A stretch of DNA of 64,000 nt from an uncultured Actinomycetes bacterium (GCA_903843225.1 CAIMOX010000007.1:16282-80281); one strand, 5' to 3'; positions 1 through 9,141 are shown, counted from the first letter of the stretch. The notes: generated by a model from the sequence alone, not told the origin. Numbers and translations are program-made.

Positions 1-1
1 T

Positions 2-514
2 CAGATTCGTGATGGGGTAAAGATTGGTCAGAACTGTATCGTCGGGCGAGGCGCCTATATCGGCAGTGGCGTTGAAATCGGCGATAACTGCAAGATTCAA
101 AATTATGCACTCGTCTATGAACCAGCGAAATTAGGTAACGGTGTCTTTATTGGACCTGCAGCTGTATTAACGAATGATCAATTTCCGCGTGCAGTAAATC
201 CAGATGGAAGCATCAAAGCCGCCTCCGATTGGGATGCGGTTGGAGTCACTATTGGCGATGGTGCTTCAATTGGAGCGAGAGCGGTCTGCATTGCTCCGGT
301 GAATATCGGCGCATGGGCCCTCGTCGCTGCCGGCGCAGTCGTGACGAAAGATGTCCCGGATTACGCTCTAGTGGCAGGTGTCCCCGCAAAAAGAATCCGT
401 TGGGTGGGCCGTGCGGGAGTACCGTTGGAACCAATCGGCGATAATCTCTTCCGATGCCCCGTAACAGAGCAGCTCTACCGAGAGATCTCGGATGGGCAAC
501 TCGAGCTCGAGTAA
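2..514 (+). CDS. N-acetyltransferase, left-handed beta-helix, WbpD/WlbB type (5' end cut by window)
   Basis: The open frame runs in from the window edge and ends at a TAA at 512-514. About 170 residues show hexapeptide repeats (IGxNCxVGxGAYIGxGVxIGDNC, then IGDGASIGARAVCIAPVNIGAWALVAAGAVVTKDVPDYALVAGVPAKRI), the hallmark of left-handed beta-helix acyltransferases. The tail (NLFRCPVTEQLYRE) resembles enzymes that acetylate the 3-amino group of UDP-2-acetamido-3-amino-2,3-dideoxy-glucuronate. The three downstream genes encode the aminotransferase, 3-dehydrogenase and 6-dehydrogenase of the same route, which supports that substrate. The N terminus is missing, so any upstream domain cannot be judged. 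Confidence 0.85.
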   Translation, partial: QIRDGVKIGQNCIVGRGAYIGSGVEIGDNCKIQNYALVYEPAKLGNGVFIGPAAVLTNDQFPRAVNPDGSIKAASDWDAVGVTIGDGASIGARAVCIAPVNIGAWALVAAGAVVTKDVPDYALVAGVPAKRIRWVGRAGVPLEPIGDNLFRCPVTEQLYREISDGQLELE

Positions 515-556
515 TTCACTAGCGTTTTAACCACAAGAAAAGGAACCAGGCCATTC

Positions 557-1684
557 ATGGGATTGTTTAAGAAGAGTTCAGCAACTACGAGCACTGTCAC
601 AATGATCCCTGCCGCAAAGCCGTTGATTGGCGATGACGAGCGAAAAGCTGTTGACCGAGTCCTTCGTAGTGGAATGCTTGCTCAAGGCCCAGAAGTTAAG
701 GCATTTGAAGAAGAGTTCTCACATCATGTTGAAGGCCGCCACTGCATCGCAGTGAACTCTGGAACATCGGCTCTCCATCTTGGATTCCTTGCCGCTGGAA
801 TCAAAGCCGGCGATGAAGTCATCGTTCCATCCTTCTCCTTTGCCGCCACCGCGAACTCGGTCGCGCTTGCTGGCGGAACTCCTATCTTCGCTGATATCGA
901 CCCGAAGACATTTAATATGGATCCAGCCCACGTCGAGTCCCTCATTACACCTCGTACCAAGGCGATCATGCCGGTTCATCTCTATGGACACATTGCTGCG
1001 ATGGATCGATTCGAAGAGATCTGTAAGAAGCACAACCTTCTACTCATCGAAGATTCTGCTCAGGCACACCTGGCAACTCTTAACGGACGACCAACTGGCG
1101 CCTGGGGTACCGTCGCATCTTTTAGTTTCTATCCAACAAAGAATATGACCGCTGGTGAAGGCGGAATGGTGACCACAGATAGCACCGATATCGCGCGCAT
1201 GATTCGTCTCTTACGTAACCAAGGCCAAGAGGTGATCTATCAGAACGAAGTTGTCGGCTTTAATAATCGCATGACCGATATCCACGCTGCCATAGGCCGC
1301 GTTCAGCTTCGCAAACTTCCAGGCTGGACTGCAACTCGTCAAAAGAATGCCGCCTACCTCACCGAACACCTCAAGGGCGTCGTCACTCCTTATGTCGCAC
1401 CGAATACAACGCATGCCTTCCACCAGTACACCATCCGAATCGAAGGCGAAGATGCTGCAAAGCGAGATCGCTTCATGGCATTGATTCGTGAACGTGGCGT
1501 AGGTTGTGGCGTTTATTACCCAACACCTATCCATCGCCTACCAACCTTTAAGCTCGATCTTGATCTCCCTGAGACCGAGAAGGTCATCAAGGAGTGCGTC
1601 TCAATCCCTGTACATCCATCACTTTCCAAGCACGATCTCGAGAAGATTGTGACCGTTGTTAATGATGTGGCTGCAGGGCTCTAA
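557..1684 (+). CDS. DegT/DnrJ/EryC1/StrS-family PLP sugar aminotransferase (WbpE-like)
   Basis: 375 residues, the usual length for this family. The PLP Schiff-base lysine is Lys195 in FYPTKNMTAGEGG; the family signature IEDSAQAHLAT precedes it. The expected role is transamination of a UDP-3-keto-glucuronate intermediate, using glutamate, to the 3-amino sugar that the upstream acetyltransferase would modify. The start at 557 gives a 15-residue extension (GLFKKSSATTSTVT) before the conserved MIPAAKPLIGDDE; an ATG at 602 is an alternative but has no ribosome binding site, while an AGGA lies at about 541, rather far upstream of 557. Sugar specificity is inferred from context. Confidence 0.88.
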   Translation: MGLFKKSSATTSTVTMIPAAKPLIGDDERKAVDRVLRSGMLAQGPEVKAFEEEFSHHVEGRHCIAVNSGTSALHLGFLAAGIKAGDEVIVPSFSFAATANSVALAGGTPIFADIDPKTFNMDPAHVESLITPRTKAIMPVHLYGHIAAMDRFEEICKKHNLLLIEDSAQAHLATLNGRPTGAWGTVASFSFYPTKNMTAGEGGMVTTDSTDIARMIRLLRNQGQEVIYQNEVVGFNNRMTDIHAAIGRVQLRKLPGWTATRQKNAAYLTEHLKGVVTPYVAPNTTHAFHQYTIRIEGEDAAKRDRFMALIRERGVGCGVYYPTPIHRLPTFKLDLDLPETEKVIKECVSIPVHPSLSKHDLEKIVTVVNDVAAGL

Positions 1685-1732
1685 CGGCTCGCATTGCAGA
1701 TTATTCGATAGTAAAAACGATCAGGAGTAAAA

Positions 1733-2758
1733 GTGGCCGAAAAGCTTCGTGCAGGACTAGTTGGATTAGGCATGATGGGACGTCATCATGCTCGAGTTCT
1801 GAGCTCACTTGAAGGTGTCGAACTTGTCGCCGTCTCCGATCCGATGGGTGACCCACATGGCGTTGCCGGCGGACGCCCCGTTCTCTCCTCCGTGCAAGAG
1901 CTCATTGACACTGGCATTGATTACGCGATGGTTGCAGCACCGACCGCCTTCCATGAGGATCTCGCTCTGCACCTTGCAGAAGCTGGAATTCATGCACTCA
2001 TTGAGAAGCCACTCGCTGTTGATACCCCTGCCGCTCAGCGGATTACTGCAGCATTTGCTGCAAAGAAGCTTGTTGGCGCAGTTGGCCACATTGAGCGATA
2101 CAACCCAGCGCTCCAACAACTGCGCGCTCGCCTTGATGCCGGCGAATTAGGCAGCGTCTACCAGATCGCCACCAGGCGCCAAGGCCCCTTCCCAGCTCGA
2201 ATCGCCGATGTGGGTGTTATTAAAGATCTTGCTACACACGATATTGATCTCACCGCATGGGTCGCACGTTCCTCCTTTGCATCTGTCTCAGCGCGTACCG
2301 CTTTGAAATCTGGCCGCCCACATGAAGATATGGTGGCCGCGGTCGGCGAACTCGAAAATGGAATCATCACTAATCACTTAGTGAATTGGTTGACTCCCTT
2401 TAAAGAGCGTCTCACTATCGTGACTGGTGAGCGCGGCACATTTGTTGCAGATACTCTGACCGCAGACCTTACGTACTACGCCAACGCATCTATTGAGACC
2501 GAATGGGATTCAGTTGCTGCCTTTCGCGGTGTAAGCGAAGGCGATGTCATTCGCTATGCATTTGCCAAGCCAGAACCACTTAAGACAGAGCATGAGGCTT
2601 TTCGTGATGCCGTCTTAGGGCTACCCGGCGCAGTCGATCGTATTGTCACCATGGAGCAAGGTCTTGCTACTGTCGCTGTCGCGGCGGCAATGATCGACTC
2701 GAATGATCGAAATGAAGTTATCTTTCTCAATCCATCAGCTGCGAAAGGCTCTCGTTAA
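1733..2758 (+). CDS. Gfo/Idh/MocA-family oxidoreductase, probable UDP-sugar 3-dehydrogenase (WbpB-like)
   Basis: 341 residues from a GTG start with a good AGGAG at 1723-1727. The N-terminal Rossmann motif GLVGLGMMGRHHA (8-20) binds NAD. EKP at 91-93 and the HIERYNPALQQL and KDLATHDIDLTAW segments are the catalytic signatures of the Gfo/Idh/MocA family, the latter matching WbpB-type UDP-GlcNAcA 3-dehydrogenases. It would oxidise C3 of UDP-N-acetylglucosaminuronate to give the 3-keto sugar for the DegT aminotransferase encoded upstream. It lies in the same operon-like cluster, three bases before the UDP-sugar 6-dehydrogenase. Confidence 0.87.
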   Translation: MAEKLRAGLVGLGMMGRHHARVLSSLEGVELVAVSDPMGDPHGVAGGRPVLSSVQELIDTGIDYAMVAAPTAFHEDLALHLAEAGIHALIEKPLAVDTPAAQRITAAFAAKKLVGAVGHIERYNPALQQLRARLDAGELGSVYQIATRRQGPFPARIADVGVIKDLATHDIDLTAWVARSSFASVSARTALKSGRPHEDMVAAVGELENGIITNHLVNWLTPFKERLTIVTGERGTFVADTLTADLTYYANASIETEWDSVAAFRGVSEGDVIRYAFAKPEPLKTEHEAFRDAVLGLPGAVDRIVTMEQGLATVAVAAAMIDSNDRNEVIFLNPSAAKGSR

Positions 2759-2761
2759 ATT

Positions 2762-4057
2762 ATGAAGATCGCTGTCGTCGCGCTTGGAAAGATCGGCTTA
2801 CCTCTCGCTGTCCAGTTTGCGATGAAGGGCCACCACGTCATTGGTTGTGACGTTAATCAGCAGGCCGTCGATCTCGTCAACGCTGGAAAAGAGCCATTCC
2901 CGGGCGAGGCTCATCTAGACGAATACCTCAAAGAGGTTATTGCTTCAGGGCACCTCACTGCTACAACCGATACAACATTGGCTGTTTCGCAATCAGATGC
3001 AGTTGTCGTAGTAGTCCCACTCTTTGTTAATAACGAGGGAATCCCTGATTTTGGTTGGATGGATGAGGCGACAACGAAGATTGCTGCTGGTCTCAAGCCC
3101 GGCACGCTCGTCTCATACGAGACAACTCTTCCAGTCGGAACCACTCGTACTCGCTTTGCACCAGCGCTCGAAAAGATCTCTGGCCTCACTGCAGGTAAAG
3201 ACTTCTCACTCGTCTTCTCACCAGAGCGCGTTCTCACTGGGCGCGTCTTTGCAGATCTGCGCAAATATCCAAAGCTAGTCGGTGGAATCGATGCGAAGAG
3301 CACCGCTGCCGGCGTTGAGTTCTACGAAGCGGTTCTCGACTTTGATGATCGCCCTGACCTCGTGCAACCTAACGGCGTCTGGGATCTCGGTACGGCAGAG
3401 GCATCTGAGATGGCAAAGCTTGCTGAAACAACCTACCGCGACGTCAATATCGCGCTCGCCAATCAATTTGCGATCTTTGCCGAAAGTGCGAATATCGATA
3501 TCGCAAAAGTTATTGCTGCCTCAAACTCCCAGCCCTACAGCCATATCCATCAACCAGGTATCGCAGTGGGTGGCCACTGTATTCCGATCTACCCACGCTT
3601 CTACCTATGGAACGATCCCGGTGCGACCGTTGTTCGCGCCGCTCGTGAGGCAAATGCTGCAATGCCTGCGCATGCTGTCTCTATACTGAAAGCAGAACTT
3701 GGCTCACTCACCGGCAAAAAGGTCGTCGTTCTTGGTATCTCATACCGTGGCGGCGTAAAGGAATCTGCATTCTCTGGAGTTTTCGGCACAGTTGCCGCTC
3801 TCAAGGCAGAGGGTGCGATCGTTACAGTCCACGATCCGATGTATACCGATGCTGAATCAGAGCGACTCGGCTTCTCACCACATCACCTTGGCACTGCCGT
3901 TGACGGTGTAGTTCTTCAAGCCGATCACACCGAATATACATCACTGAGTGCAAGCGATTTTCCATCCGTGAAAGCGATTGTGGATGGTCGACGCGCTTTG
4001 GATTCCTCGCGCTTTCCTGGAGTTGCTTTCCGAGTTATTGGAGCGCCAGCGCGTTAA
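2762..4057 (+). CDS. Nucleotide-sugar (UDP-HexNAc) 6-dehydrogenase, WbpA/WecC type
   Basis: 431 residues, typical for UDP-glucose/UDP-GlcNAc dehydrogenases. The Rossmann fold starts at residue 1 (IAVVALGKIGLPLAVQFA), followed by FSPERVLTGR (152-161), the Lys219 helix (MAKLAETTYRDVNIALANQ) and catalytic Cys273 in VGGHCIPIYPRF, which forms the thiohemiacetal during two-step oxidation of C6 to carboxylate. The HCIP(I)YPRF form points to N-acetylhexosamine substrates rather than UDP-glucose. The start lies 3 bp after the previous stop with no clear Shine-Dalgarno, so translation is probably coupled. Its stop overlaps the convergent glycosyltransferase by 4 bp. Confidence 0.9.
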   Translation: MKIAVVALGKIGLPLAVQFAMKGHHVIGCDVNQQAVDLVNAGKEPFPGEAHLDEYLKEVIASGHLTATTDTTLAVSQSDAVVVVVPLFVNNEGIPDFGWMDEATTKIAAGLKPGTLVSYETTLPVGTTRTRFAPALEKISGLTAGKDFSLVFSPERVLTGRVFADLRKYPKLVGGIDAKSTAAGVEFYEAVLDFDDRPDLVQPNGVWDLGTAEASEMAKLAETTYRDVNIALANQFAIFAESANIDIAKVIAASNSQPYSHIHQPGIAVGGHCIPIYPRFYLWNDPGATVVRAAREANAAMPAHAVSILKAELGSLTGKKVVVLGISYRGGVKESAFSGVFGTVAALKAEGAIVTVHDPMYTDAESERLGFSPHHLGTAVDGVVLQADHTEYTSLSASDFPSVKAIVDGRRALDSSRFPGVAFRVIGAPAR

Positions 4058-5352
4058 TTCGAAAGAGTAGAGGGCGCCGAGAGGGTAAAACTCTTATGCT
4101 CCCGAGCCGTTGGTGTGACTTTTGCAATTCGGTTGTAGATCGAAAGTAAATTCTCAGCCTGTCGCTCCCATGAGCGCTCTTGTAGAACTCTGGCCGTATA
4201 AACATCGCTATAACGGCTCTTATCAGCAAGCACCTTCCGTACAGCACGTACGAAGTCTGTGGTGTCTTGCGCAATAAATACTTCACCATTACCTAGACGA
4301 ACCACCTCTGCCGCCATGGTCCGGACATCGCTCACGACGATCGGGAGCTTTGCTTGCATATACTCACCAAACTTTGTGATCAATGAGATCTCATGATTGA
4401 GTTTGTGATGGATCGGAATCAATCCAATATCTCCGGCTCGTAGATAATCAACTAGCTCTGCATTGGGAACATAAGGCAAAACATGGAAGCGGTCAGCGAT
4501 ATCTGCAGCATCAAGAATAAATTGCTTTACAGATGCGCTCTCAGGATTAGCGATAAGTGCGCAATGCACATCAGGCATCTGACGCAAACCTTCGATCACA
4601 GTCCCGATTCCGCGCTGCGGTGCAACCGCACCGGAGTAAACAATCAGAGGGACATCCCCAGAAATTCCACAATCGTGACGAAGGCTTCTCGCAGCGGGTT
4701 GCTGGCCCTCAACTAATGGATCGTTAGCAACAATCTCGGGGCGACAGTCACCCATCTTGAGGTGTGGAATTAAAAGCTCAGACATTCCTTCACTCACCGA
4801 AAGGACAGCGGCGGATTGCGCCGTATAAATAATCTCTTGCTCGGTGTATGAGCGCATGAGCGGTGCCTTCAGGTGAGCTACTCCCGGAACATACTCGTGA
4901 GCGTCATAAATTAATTGAGCGTCGTGGCCCGCTTTTTTGAGGGCGGCAACGATCTCGCCTGCTATTGGCAATGCGGTGTAATCGTGGGCATGAACTACAT
5001 CAGGCTTGAATGAGAGAGCTGTAGGGAGGATCGCTTTTACCGCTCTCCCCCAGTTTGGCACCCCCGGCGTATACCCTCCCAAGAATCGCGCTTGGAATCT
5101 ACGCTGGTAGTAACGACCTTTACGGAGAACTTTTGCTATGAAATCTTGTTTCAGAACGACCTTCAGGGGTAATCGCTTGATAGTTGCATAACCAATAGTG
5201 AGTTGATCATTGTGAGTAAATGGTGTCGCGCCGGCGACGATGACATCCCAACCAGAATTACCTAATGACCAAGCACATTTAAGAACGCGTGAATCTTCAG
5301 TCACGGCGTTAAGGACAATATGGAGCGCCTTTGGAGCTACTTTTTCCGACAT
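4054..5352 (-). CDS. Glycosyltransferase, GT4-like (group 1)
   Basis: 432 residues. The N-terminal half has a GT-B donor fold with VHAHDYTALPIAGEIV and YDAHEYVPG; the C-terminal half has VYSGAVAPQRGIGTVIEGL and an E-x7-E-like segment (NHEISLITKFGEYMQAKLPIVVSD) that contacts the nucleotide in retaining GT4 enzymes. It probably adds a sugar to a cell-surface glycan. It ends a three-gene run (48-residue and 130-residue membrane proteins upstream, gap of 5 bp) and converges on the nucleotide-sugar cluster, so it may use that sugar. Acceptor and donor are unknown. No Shine-Dalgarno precedes its ATG. Confidence 0.85.
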   Translation of the reverse strand: MSEKVAPKALHIVLNAVTEDSRVLKCAWSLGNSGWDVIVAGATPFTHNDQLTIGYATIKRLPLKVVLKQDFIAKVLRKGRYYQRRFQARFLGGYTPGVPNWGRAVKAILPTALSFKPDVVHAHDYTALPIAGEIVAALKKAGHDAQLIYDAHEYVPGVAHLKAPLMRSYTEQEIIYTAQSAAVLSVSEGMSELLIPHLKMGDCRPEIVANDPLVEGQQPAARSLRHDCGISGDVPLIVYSGAVAPQRGIGTVIEGLRQMPDVHCALIANPESASVKQFILDAADIADRFHVLPYVPNAELVDYLRAGDIGLIPIHHKLNHEISLITKFGEYMQAKLPIVVSDVRTMAAEVVRLGNGEVFIAQDTTDFVRAVRKVLADKSRYSDVYTARVLQERSWERQAENLLSIYNRIAKVTPTAREHKSFTLSAPSTLSN

Positions 5353-5357
5353 TGTGA

Positions 5358-5750
5358 TCAGAGCGGTAGGAGTACTACCACGAGTGTCAAAACAAGCGCG
5401 ATTGCCACCGCTTCACCAAGAATCTTTAACGCTGTTGCTCGATCCCGAGCCCGATCTTCTGGGAGTGAGACTCGTGCGATATCTCGAGATTTTCCAAAAT
5501 TGAAGGTACCCATAAAGCCAAATGCCAGGCAGAATTTTTTTCTTGATTGAATAAAACCGACGCTAAAGACGAGCAATGGAATAAAGATTCCCAAGCGAGC
5601 TGTATGTGTGCTGTGCAGATGGATGTAAGAGGCGATTCCTAGTCCCGTCAATACCAGGCCAAGCAAGGCAACAGTACGACGCTTCCTAATTTCAGATGGA
5701 CCGATATTGCATTGACCTGATACATACTCAGGTGAGATATCGGTGGCCAC
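5358..5750 (-). CDS. Small membrane protein of unknown function in a glycosyltransferase operon
   Basis: 130 residues with a GTG start whose G overlaps the TAG stop of the upstream 48-codon gene, so translation is probably coupled. Three hydrophobic segments are visible: VALLGLVLTGLGIASYI, LGIFIPLLVFSVGFIQ and AVAIALVLTLVVVLLPL at the C terminus. The loop KFCLAFGFMGTFNFGKSRDIARV is reminiscent of the four-TM proteins of the YbbN/DUF-type, but I cannot assign a family. Its place between a tiny membrane protein and a GT4 enzyme suggests an envelope role, as an inference only. Confidence 0.7.
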   Translation of the reverse strand: MATDISPEYVSGQCNIGPSEIRKRRTVALLGLVLTGLGIASYIHLHSTHTARLGIFIPLLVFSVGFIQSRKKFCLAFGFMGTFNFGKSRDIARVSLPEDRARDRATALKILGEAVAIALVLTLVVVLLPL

Positions 5751-5896
5751 TAGAGCGAGTGCTCCTCTTCCTCGGCAAAGATCTCGTGGTCATCCTCACC
5801 GTTGTGATCTAGCCATTGAAAGATAGTCTTGAGCGCTCCAAAGATAATCGCCAAGAGGGCGAAGAGTCCAAAGAGTCTGCGTATCGCCTTAAACAT
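5750..5896 (-). CDS. Very small single-TM protein with acidic tail (48 aa)
   Basis: A 48-codon frame starting at the ATG complementary to 5894-5896. It encodes a basic N terminus (MFKAIRRLF), one hydrophobic helix (GLFALLAIIFGALKTIF) and an acidic tail (NGEDDHEIFAEEEEHSL). Its TAG stop shares one base with the GTG start of the next gene, a strong sign that it is a real, coupled first gene of the operon. No Shine-Dalgarno is present; TAGATT lies 8 nt before the ATG, so a leaderless transcript is plausible. Function unknown. Confidence 0.6.
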   Translation of the reverse strand: MFKAIRRLFGLFALLAIIFGALKTIFQWLDHNGEDDHEIFAEEEEHSL

Positions 5897-5937
5897 AGGG
5901 AGAATCTAACACTTTCACGGCAGGAAGGTTGGTTTGG

Positions 5938-7056
5938 CTAATGAATAGCAGAAAGAGCCTGATCAATATCGGCCCAGAGATCTTCGACGTTCTCAATCCC
6001 TACCGAGAGCCGGATCAGGCTTTGAGAGATGTGTTCGCTCTCGCCCGCCCAGCGATGTCTACGCTCCCAGAGCGTCTCAACTCCGCCAAGTGAGGTCGCA
6101 TGAACTACCACTTTCGATGCCGCACATGCTCGGTCGGCGGCGTCAGCCCCGGCCTTCACCTCAAAGGAGATGATCGCGCCAAAGCCCTTCATGAAAGATG
6201 CCGCACGCTCGTGCTGCGGATGAGATGGCAGCCCTGGGTAACGCACTGATTGAACTGCCGGGTGAGCGCTCAATCGTGTTGCGATCTCGAGAGCGTTCTT
6301 CTGCGCGCGCTCAAGGCGAACATCGAGAGTGCGAATACCTCGGAGCGCGAGATAGACCTCCATCGCTCCTGGAATCGCTCCACCTTGCTTGCGTTGCATC
6401 GTTAATCGAGAGAGGAGTGCCTCATCATTCATCGAAAGAGATCCCATGATGAGATCGCTATGTCCGGCGATAAATTTGGTCACCGAGTTCATTGAGATAT
6501 CAGCACCCATCGCCAGAGGTTGTTGATTGAGCGCAGTTGCAAAGGTGTTATCGACTCCCACGCCGAGTCCGAGCGCTTTAGCAGCGGGAATAATTTTTGG
6601 AAGATCAGCAACTTCAAGCGCGGGATTTGTTGGCGATTCCATCCATAGAAAGTTGGCACCTTGAAGCGCCGCTAGGACTTCCTCTGTATGTGCAATATCA
6701 ACGTAGCGGATCTCGCACTGGTTATCACTCTCAAGCTTTTGAAGGAGATACATCGTGCCGGTGTAACCATTTCGTGAAGCGACGATAATTGAGCGATGCG
6801 GTAAGAGTGAGAAGACGGCAGAGATCGCACCCATTCCAGATGAGAAGAGCAGAGTGCTTCCACCTTCAATGCCACCAATCGCACTTTCGAGCGCGGTCCA
6901 GGTCTCATTTCCAGAACGGCCGTAGCCAATTCCATCAGGAGCGACATAGGTAGAAGTGAAGGAGACGCCAGTATTTACAGATGCACCAGGAATCGCATCT
7001 GGTCGTCCTGAGGTAACGATCAAGGAGTCGGGTTGGAGTCTTTTAGAATCGCTCAT
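5938..7056 (-). CDS. Cys/Met-metabolism PLP enzyme (cystathionine gamma-synthase/lyase type)
   Basis: 372 residues, typical of the trans-sulfuration gamma family. Visible signatures are the substrate-binding Tyr/Arg region GYGRSGNETWTALE, the SSGMGAI loop, WMESPTNPALEV, and the PLP lysine in SVTKFIAGHSD; the C-terminal GGVETLWERRHRW is the usual substrate-carboxylate region. It makes or cleaves cystathionine; sequence alone does not separate synthase from lyase. The start overlaps the upstream aminotransferase stop by 4 nt (ATGA). It closes an msrA-terC-patB-metB-like run, consistent with methionine/cysteine metabolism. Confidence 0.85.
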   Translation of the reverse strand: MSDSKRLQPDSLIVTSGRPDAIPGASVNTGVSFTSTYVAPDGIGYGRSGNETWTALESAIGGIEGGSTLLFSSGMGAISAVFSLLPHRSIIVASRNGYTGTMYLLQKLESDNQCEIRYVDIAHTEEVLAALQGANFLWMESPTNPALEVADLPKIIPAAKALGLGVGVDNTFATALNQQPLAMGADISMNSVTKFIAGHSDLIMGSLSMNDEALLSRLTMQRKQGGAIPGAMEVYLALRGIRTLDVRLERAQKNALEIATRLSAHPAVQSVRYPGLPSHPQHERAASFMKGFGAIISFEVKAGADAADRACAASKVVVHATSLGGVETLWERRHRWAGESEHISQSLIRLSVGIENVEDLWADIDQALSAIH

Positions 7057-8207
7057 GAGGTAAGCGTAGCAATGCGTGCGACCGCCTCGACCAGGATCTC
7101 TTCACTCGTTGCAAAGTTCAATCGGACAAATTGATGGTGATCGGCAGCAAAAGTAACCCCATTACTGAAGGCAACCTTCGCCTCTGTTAAGAGTCTGCCG
7201 CTTGGATCAGCGCCGAGGTTGAGATCAGTGAGATCGAGCCAGGCGAGGTAACTGCAATCAGGGATTCGATAGCCGATTGCTGGGAGTTCACGTGCAAGGA
7301 GCTCCTTTAAAAAATTACGGCGATGGTTATTAGTTGCGATCGCAGCATCGAGCCACTCTGTCGTTTGATAGGCGATCGCAGCAGCGGCTGCCCCAAAGAG
7401 TGAAGAACGCCAATGAACTGCCGGCGGCATCGACTTTGCAAGATCAAAGGCGCGCGTCGAGCCAGTAACTATCTGAGCGCATTTTAGACCGGCAAGGTTC
7501 CATGACTTACTGGCTGATGTCACACAGATACCGACCTCACGCGCGGTATCACTCACCGCAAGGAAGGGAACAAATTCATGATCAGTGTAGGTAAGCGGTG
7601 CATGAATCTCATCACTCAGTATCGTGACGCCATATTTCTTCGCAAGATCGGCTAGGTAAGAAAGTTCTGCTCGTGTGAATACTGTGCCGACAGGATTTGC
7701 AGGATTGCATAGGAAGTGAACTTTTGCCCCAGTCTGGTATGCCTTGTCAATCGCATCGAAATCTAAGGCGTACTGCAATCCCTCTCGTTTCAATGGAGCT
7801 TCGACGCTGACGCATTTTAACTCCTGAATCCAGTGAAACATATTGTGATAGACCGGTGGATTAATAACAATTCCATCACCTGGCTTTACAAGAAGTCGTG
7901 TGAGCTCAACCATTCCTACTCCGACATCAGTTGCCGGAAAGATTGAGTCCGTCGTGATCTCCCAGTTCCAACGCCTCTTCATAAAAGTTTGCATTGATTC
8001 TGCAAGCTCTGGCATTGAACCGAGATAACCAATATCAGAGCTACTGACCATTGCAATCAAACGTTCTCGAATAGGTAGTGCAACTTCATAATCCATTTCA
8101 GCGACAGGGAGTGGGAGCACATCCTGTGGGAAATCACGCCACTTCGCACTCGTGCGTTGCTTTAAATCAGCCAGGGGTGGGACGGCTAAGAGCTCGATCG
8201 ATTCCAT
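7053..8207 (-). CDS. MalY/PatB-type PLP aminotransferase-fold C-S lyase
   Basis: 384 residues from the ATG at 8207. I chose this start because AAGGAAGAG lies 8 nt upstream and it sits 4 nt after the terC stop; a longer frame from 8252 would overlap terC. Fold-type I motifs: VGMVELTRLLVKPGDGIVINPPVYHNMF, NPANPVGTVF, SDEIHAPLTY and the PLP lysine in SASKSWNLAGL. The family contains cystathionine beta-lyases (PatB/MalY). Together with the next gene it could complete trans-sulfuration to homocysteine, but other C-S substrates are possible. Confidence 0.85.
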   Translation of the reverse strand: MESIELLAVPPLADLKQRTSAKWRDFPQDVLPLPVAEMDYEVALPIRERLIAMVSSSDIGYLGSMPELAESMQTFMKRRWNWEITTDSIFPATDVGVGMVELTRLLVKPGDGIVINPPVYHNMFHWIQELKCVSVEAPLKREGLQYALDFDAIDKAYQTGAKVHFLCNPANPVGTVFTRAELSYLADLAKKYGVTILSDEIHAPLTYTDHEFVPFLAVSDTAREVGICVTSASKSWNLAGLKCAQIVTGSTRAFDLAKSMPPAVHWRSSLFGAAAAAIAYQTTEWLDAAIATNNHRRNFLKELLARELPAIGYRIPDCSYLAWLDLTDLNLGADPSGRLLTEAKVAFSNGVTFAADHHQFVRLNFATSEEILVEAVARIATLTS

Positions 8208-8211
8208 CGGC

Positions 8212-9138
8212 TTACTCTTCCTTACCTTCTGCGTGAGGTAAAGAGTCAGCACCGCCTTTACTCTTGATCAAGCTGATGATCGCGGTCAGTACAAGCGTCC
8301 CGATAATAAAACCAAGACTAATTCGAAGGGAGATGACGGGAACATTTAGCCCAAGCACCTGACGATGGTGGGTCGAAATCGCAGCCTCAAAAATCAATTT
8401 AATGCCGATAAAGGCGAGGACGATGGAGAGGCCCTCGGTGAGATAGATGAGGCGAGACATGAGTCCGCCGATAAGGAAGTAGAGCTGGCGCAGACCCATC
8501 AACGCGAAGATATTTGCGCTGACGATAACGTAAGGGTTACGCGTGAGACCAAAGATCGCAGGAATTGAATCGAAGGCAAAAAGTACGTTGGTGAGTGCGA
8601 TGGCAGTGAGTGCGAGCAGGAAGATAGAAGCACCACGTTTGCGCATATATGTGAGGGTGCGACCTTCGCGCCACTCCTCCTCTTCACTCTCCCGAAAGAG
8701 TTGGATAGCGGTATAAATCAAGAAAGCGCCAAAGAAGAAGAAGATCCACTCAAATCGGTTAACAATCGCTGAGCCCGCTGCAATAAATATTCCACGTAAG
8801 AATAGTGACGAGATGATTCCGATAAGAAGAACTAGCTCTTCACGTTCTTTCGCGACTTTGAGGCGCGCAAGAATCAGGATAAAGACAAAGAGGTTATCGA
8901 ATGAGAGCGAGTACTCAGTGATCCAGCCTGCAAAGAATTCGGTCCGTGCTTGGTGTGTTGCCCACACACCTAGATAGGCGCCAAAGGCGATCGCGAGACC
9001 AATGTAAATAATTACCCAAAGCGTCGCCTTCTTGAGCGTTGTCGGATGATGTCGATCTTTATAGGCGATAAAGAAATCTAGGGCGAGAAAGAGGGCAAGC
9101 CCGGTCAGCGTAATCGTCCATGCAAAAGTGCTGATCAT
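8212..9138 (-). CDS. TerC-family integral membrane protein
   Basis: 308 residues with about eight to nine hydrophobic segments. The diagnostic TerC acidic motifs are present: FFAGWITEYSLSFDNLFVFILIL and TNVLFAFDSIPAIFGLT. TerC proteins are implicated in metal ion export (manganese/calcium) and in metallation of secreted proteins. It follows msrA by 3 bp and precedes the patB-like gene by 4 bp, so these are probably co-transcribed; a link between metal homeostasis and oxidative damage repair is an inference from context. Confidence 0.9.
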   Translation of the reverse strand: MISTFAWTITLTGLALFLALDFFIAYKDRHHPTTLKKATLWVIIYIGLAIAFGAYLGVWATHQARTEFFAGWITEYSLSFDNLFVFILILARLKVAKEREELVLLIGIISSLFLRGIFIAAGSAIVNRFEWIFFFFGAFLIYTAIQLFRESEEEEWREGRTLTYMRKRGASIFLLALTAIALTNVLFAFDSIPAIFGLTRNPYVIVSANIFALMGLRQLYFLIGGLMSRLIYLTEGLSIVLAFIGIKLIFEAAISTHHRQVLGLNVPVISLRISLGFIIGTLVLTAIISLIKSKGGADSLPHAEGKEE

Positions 9139-9141
9139 CTG

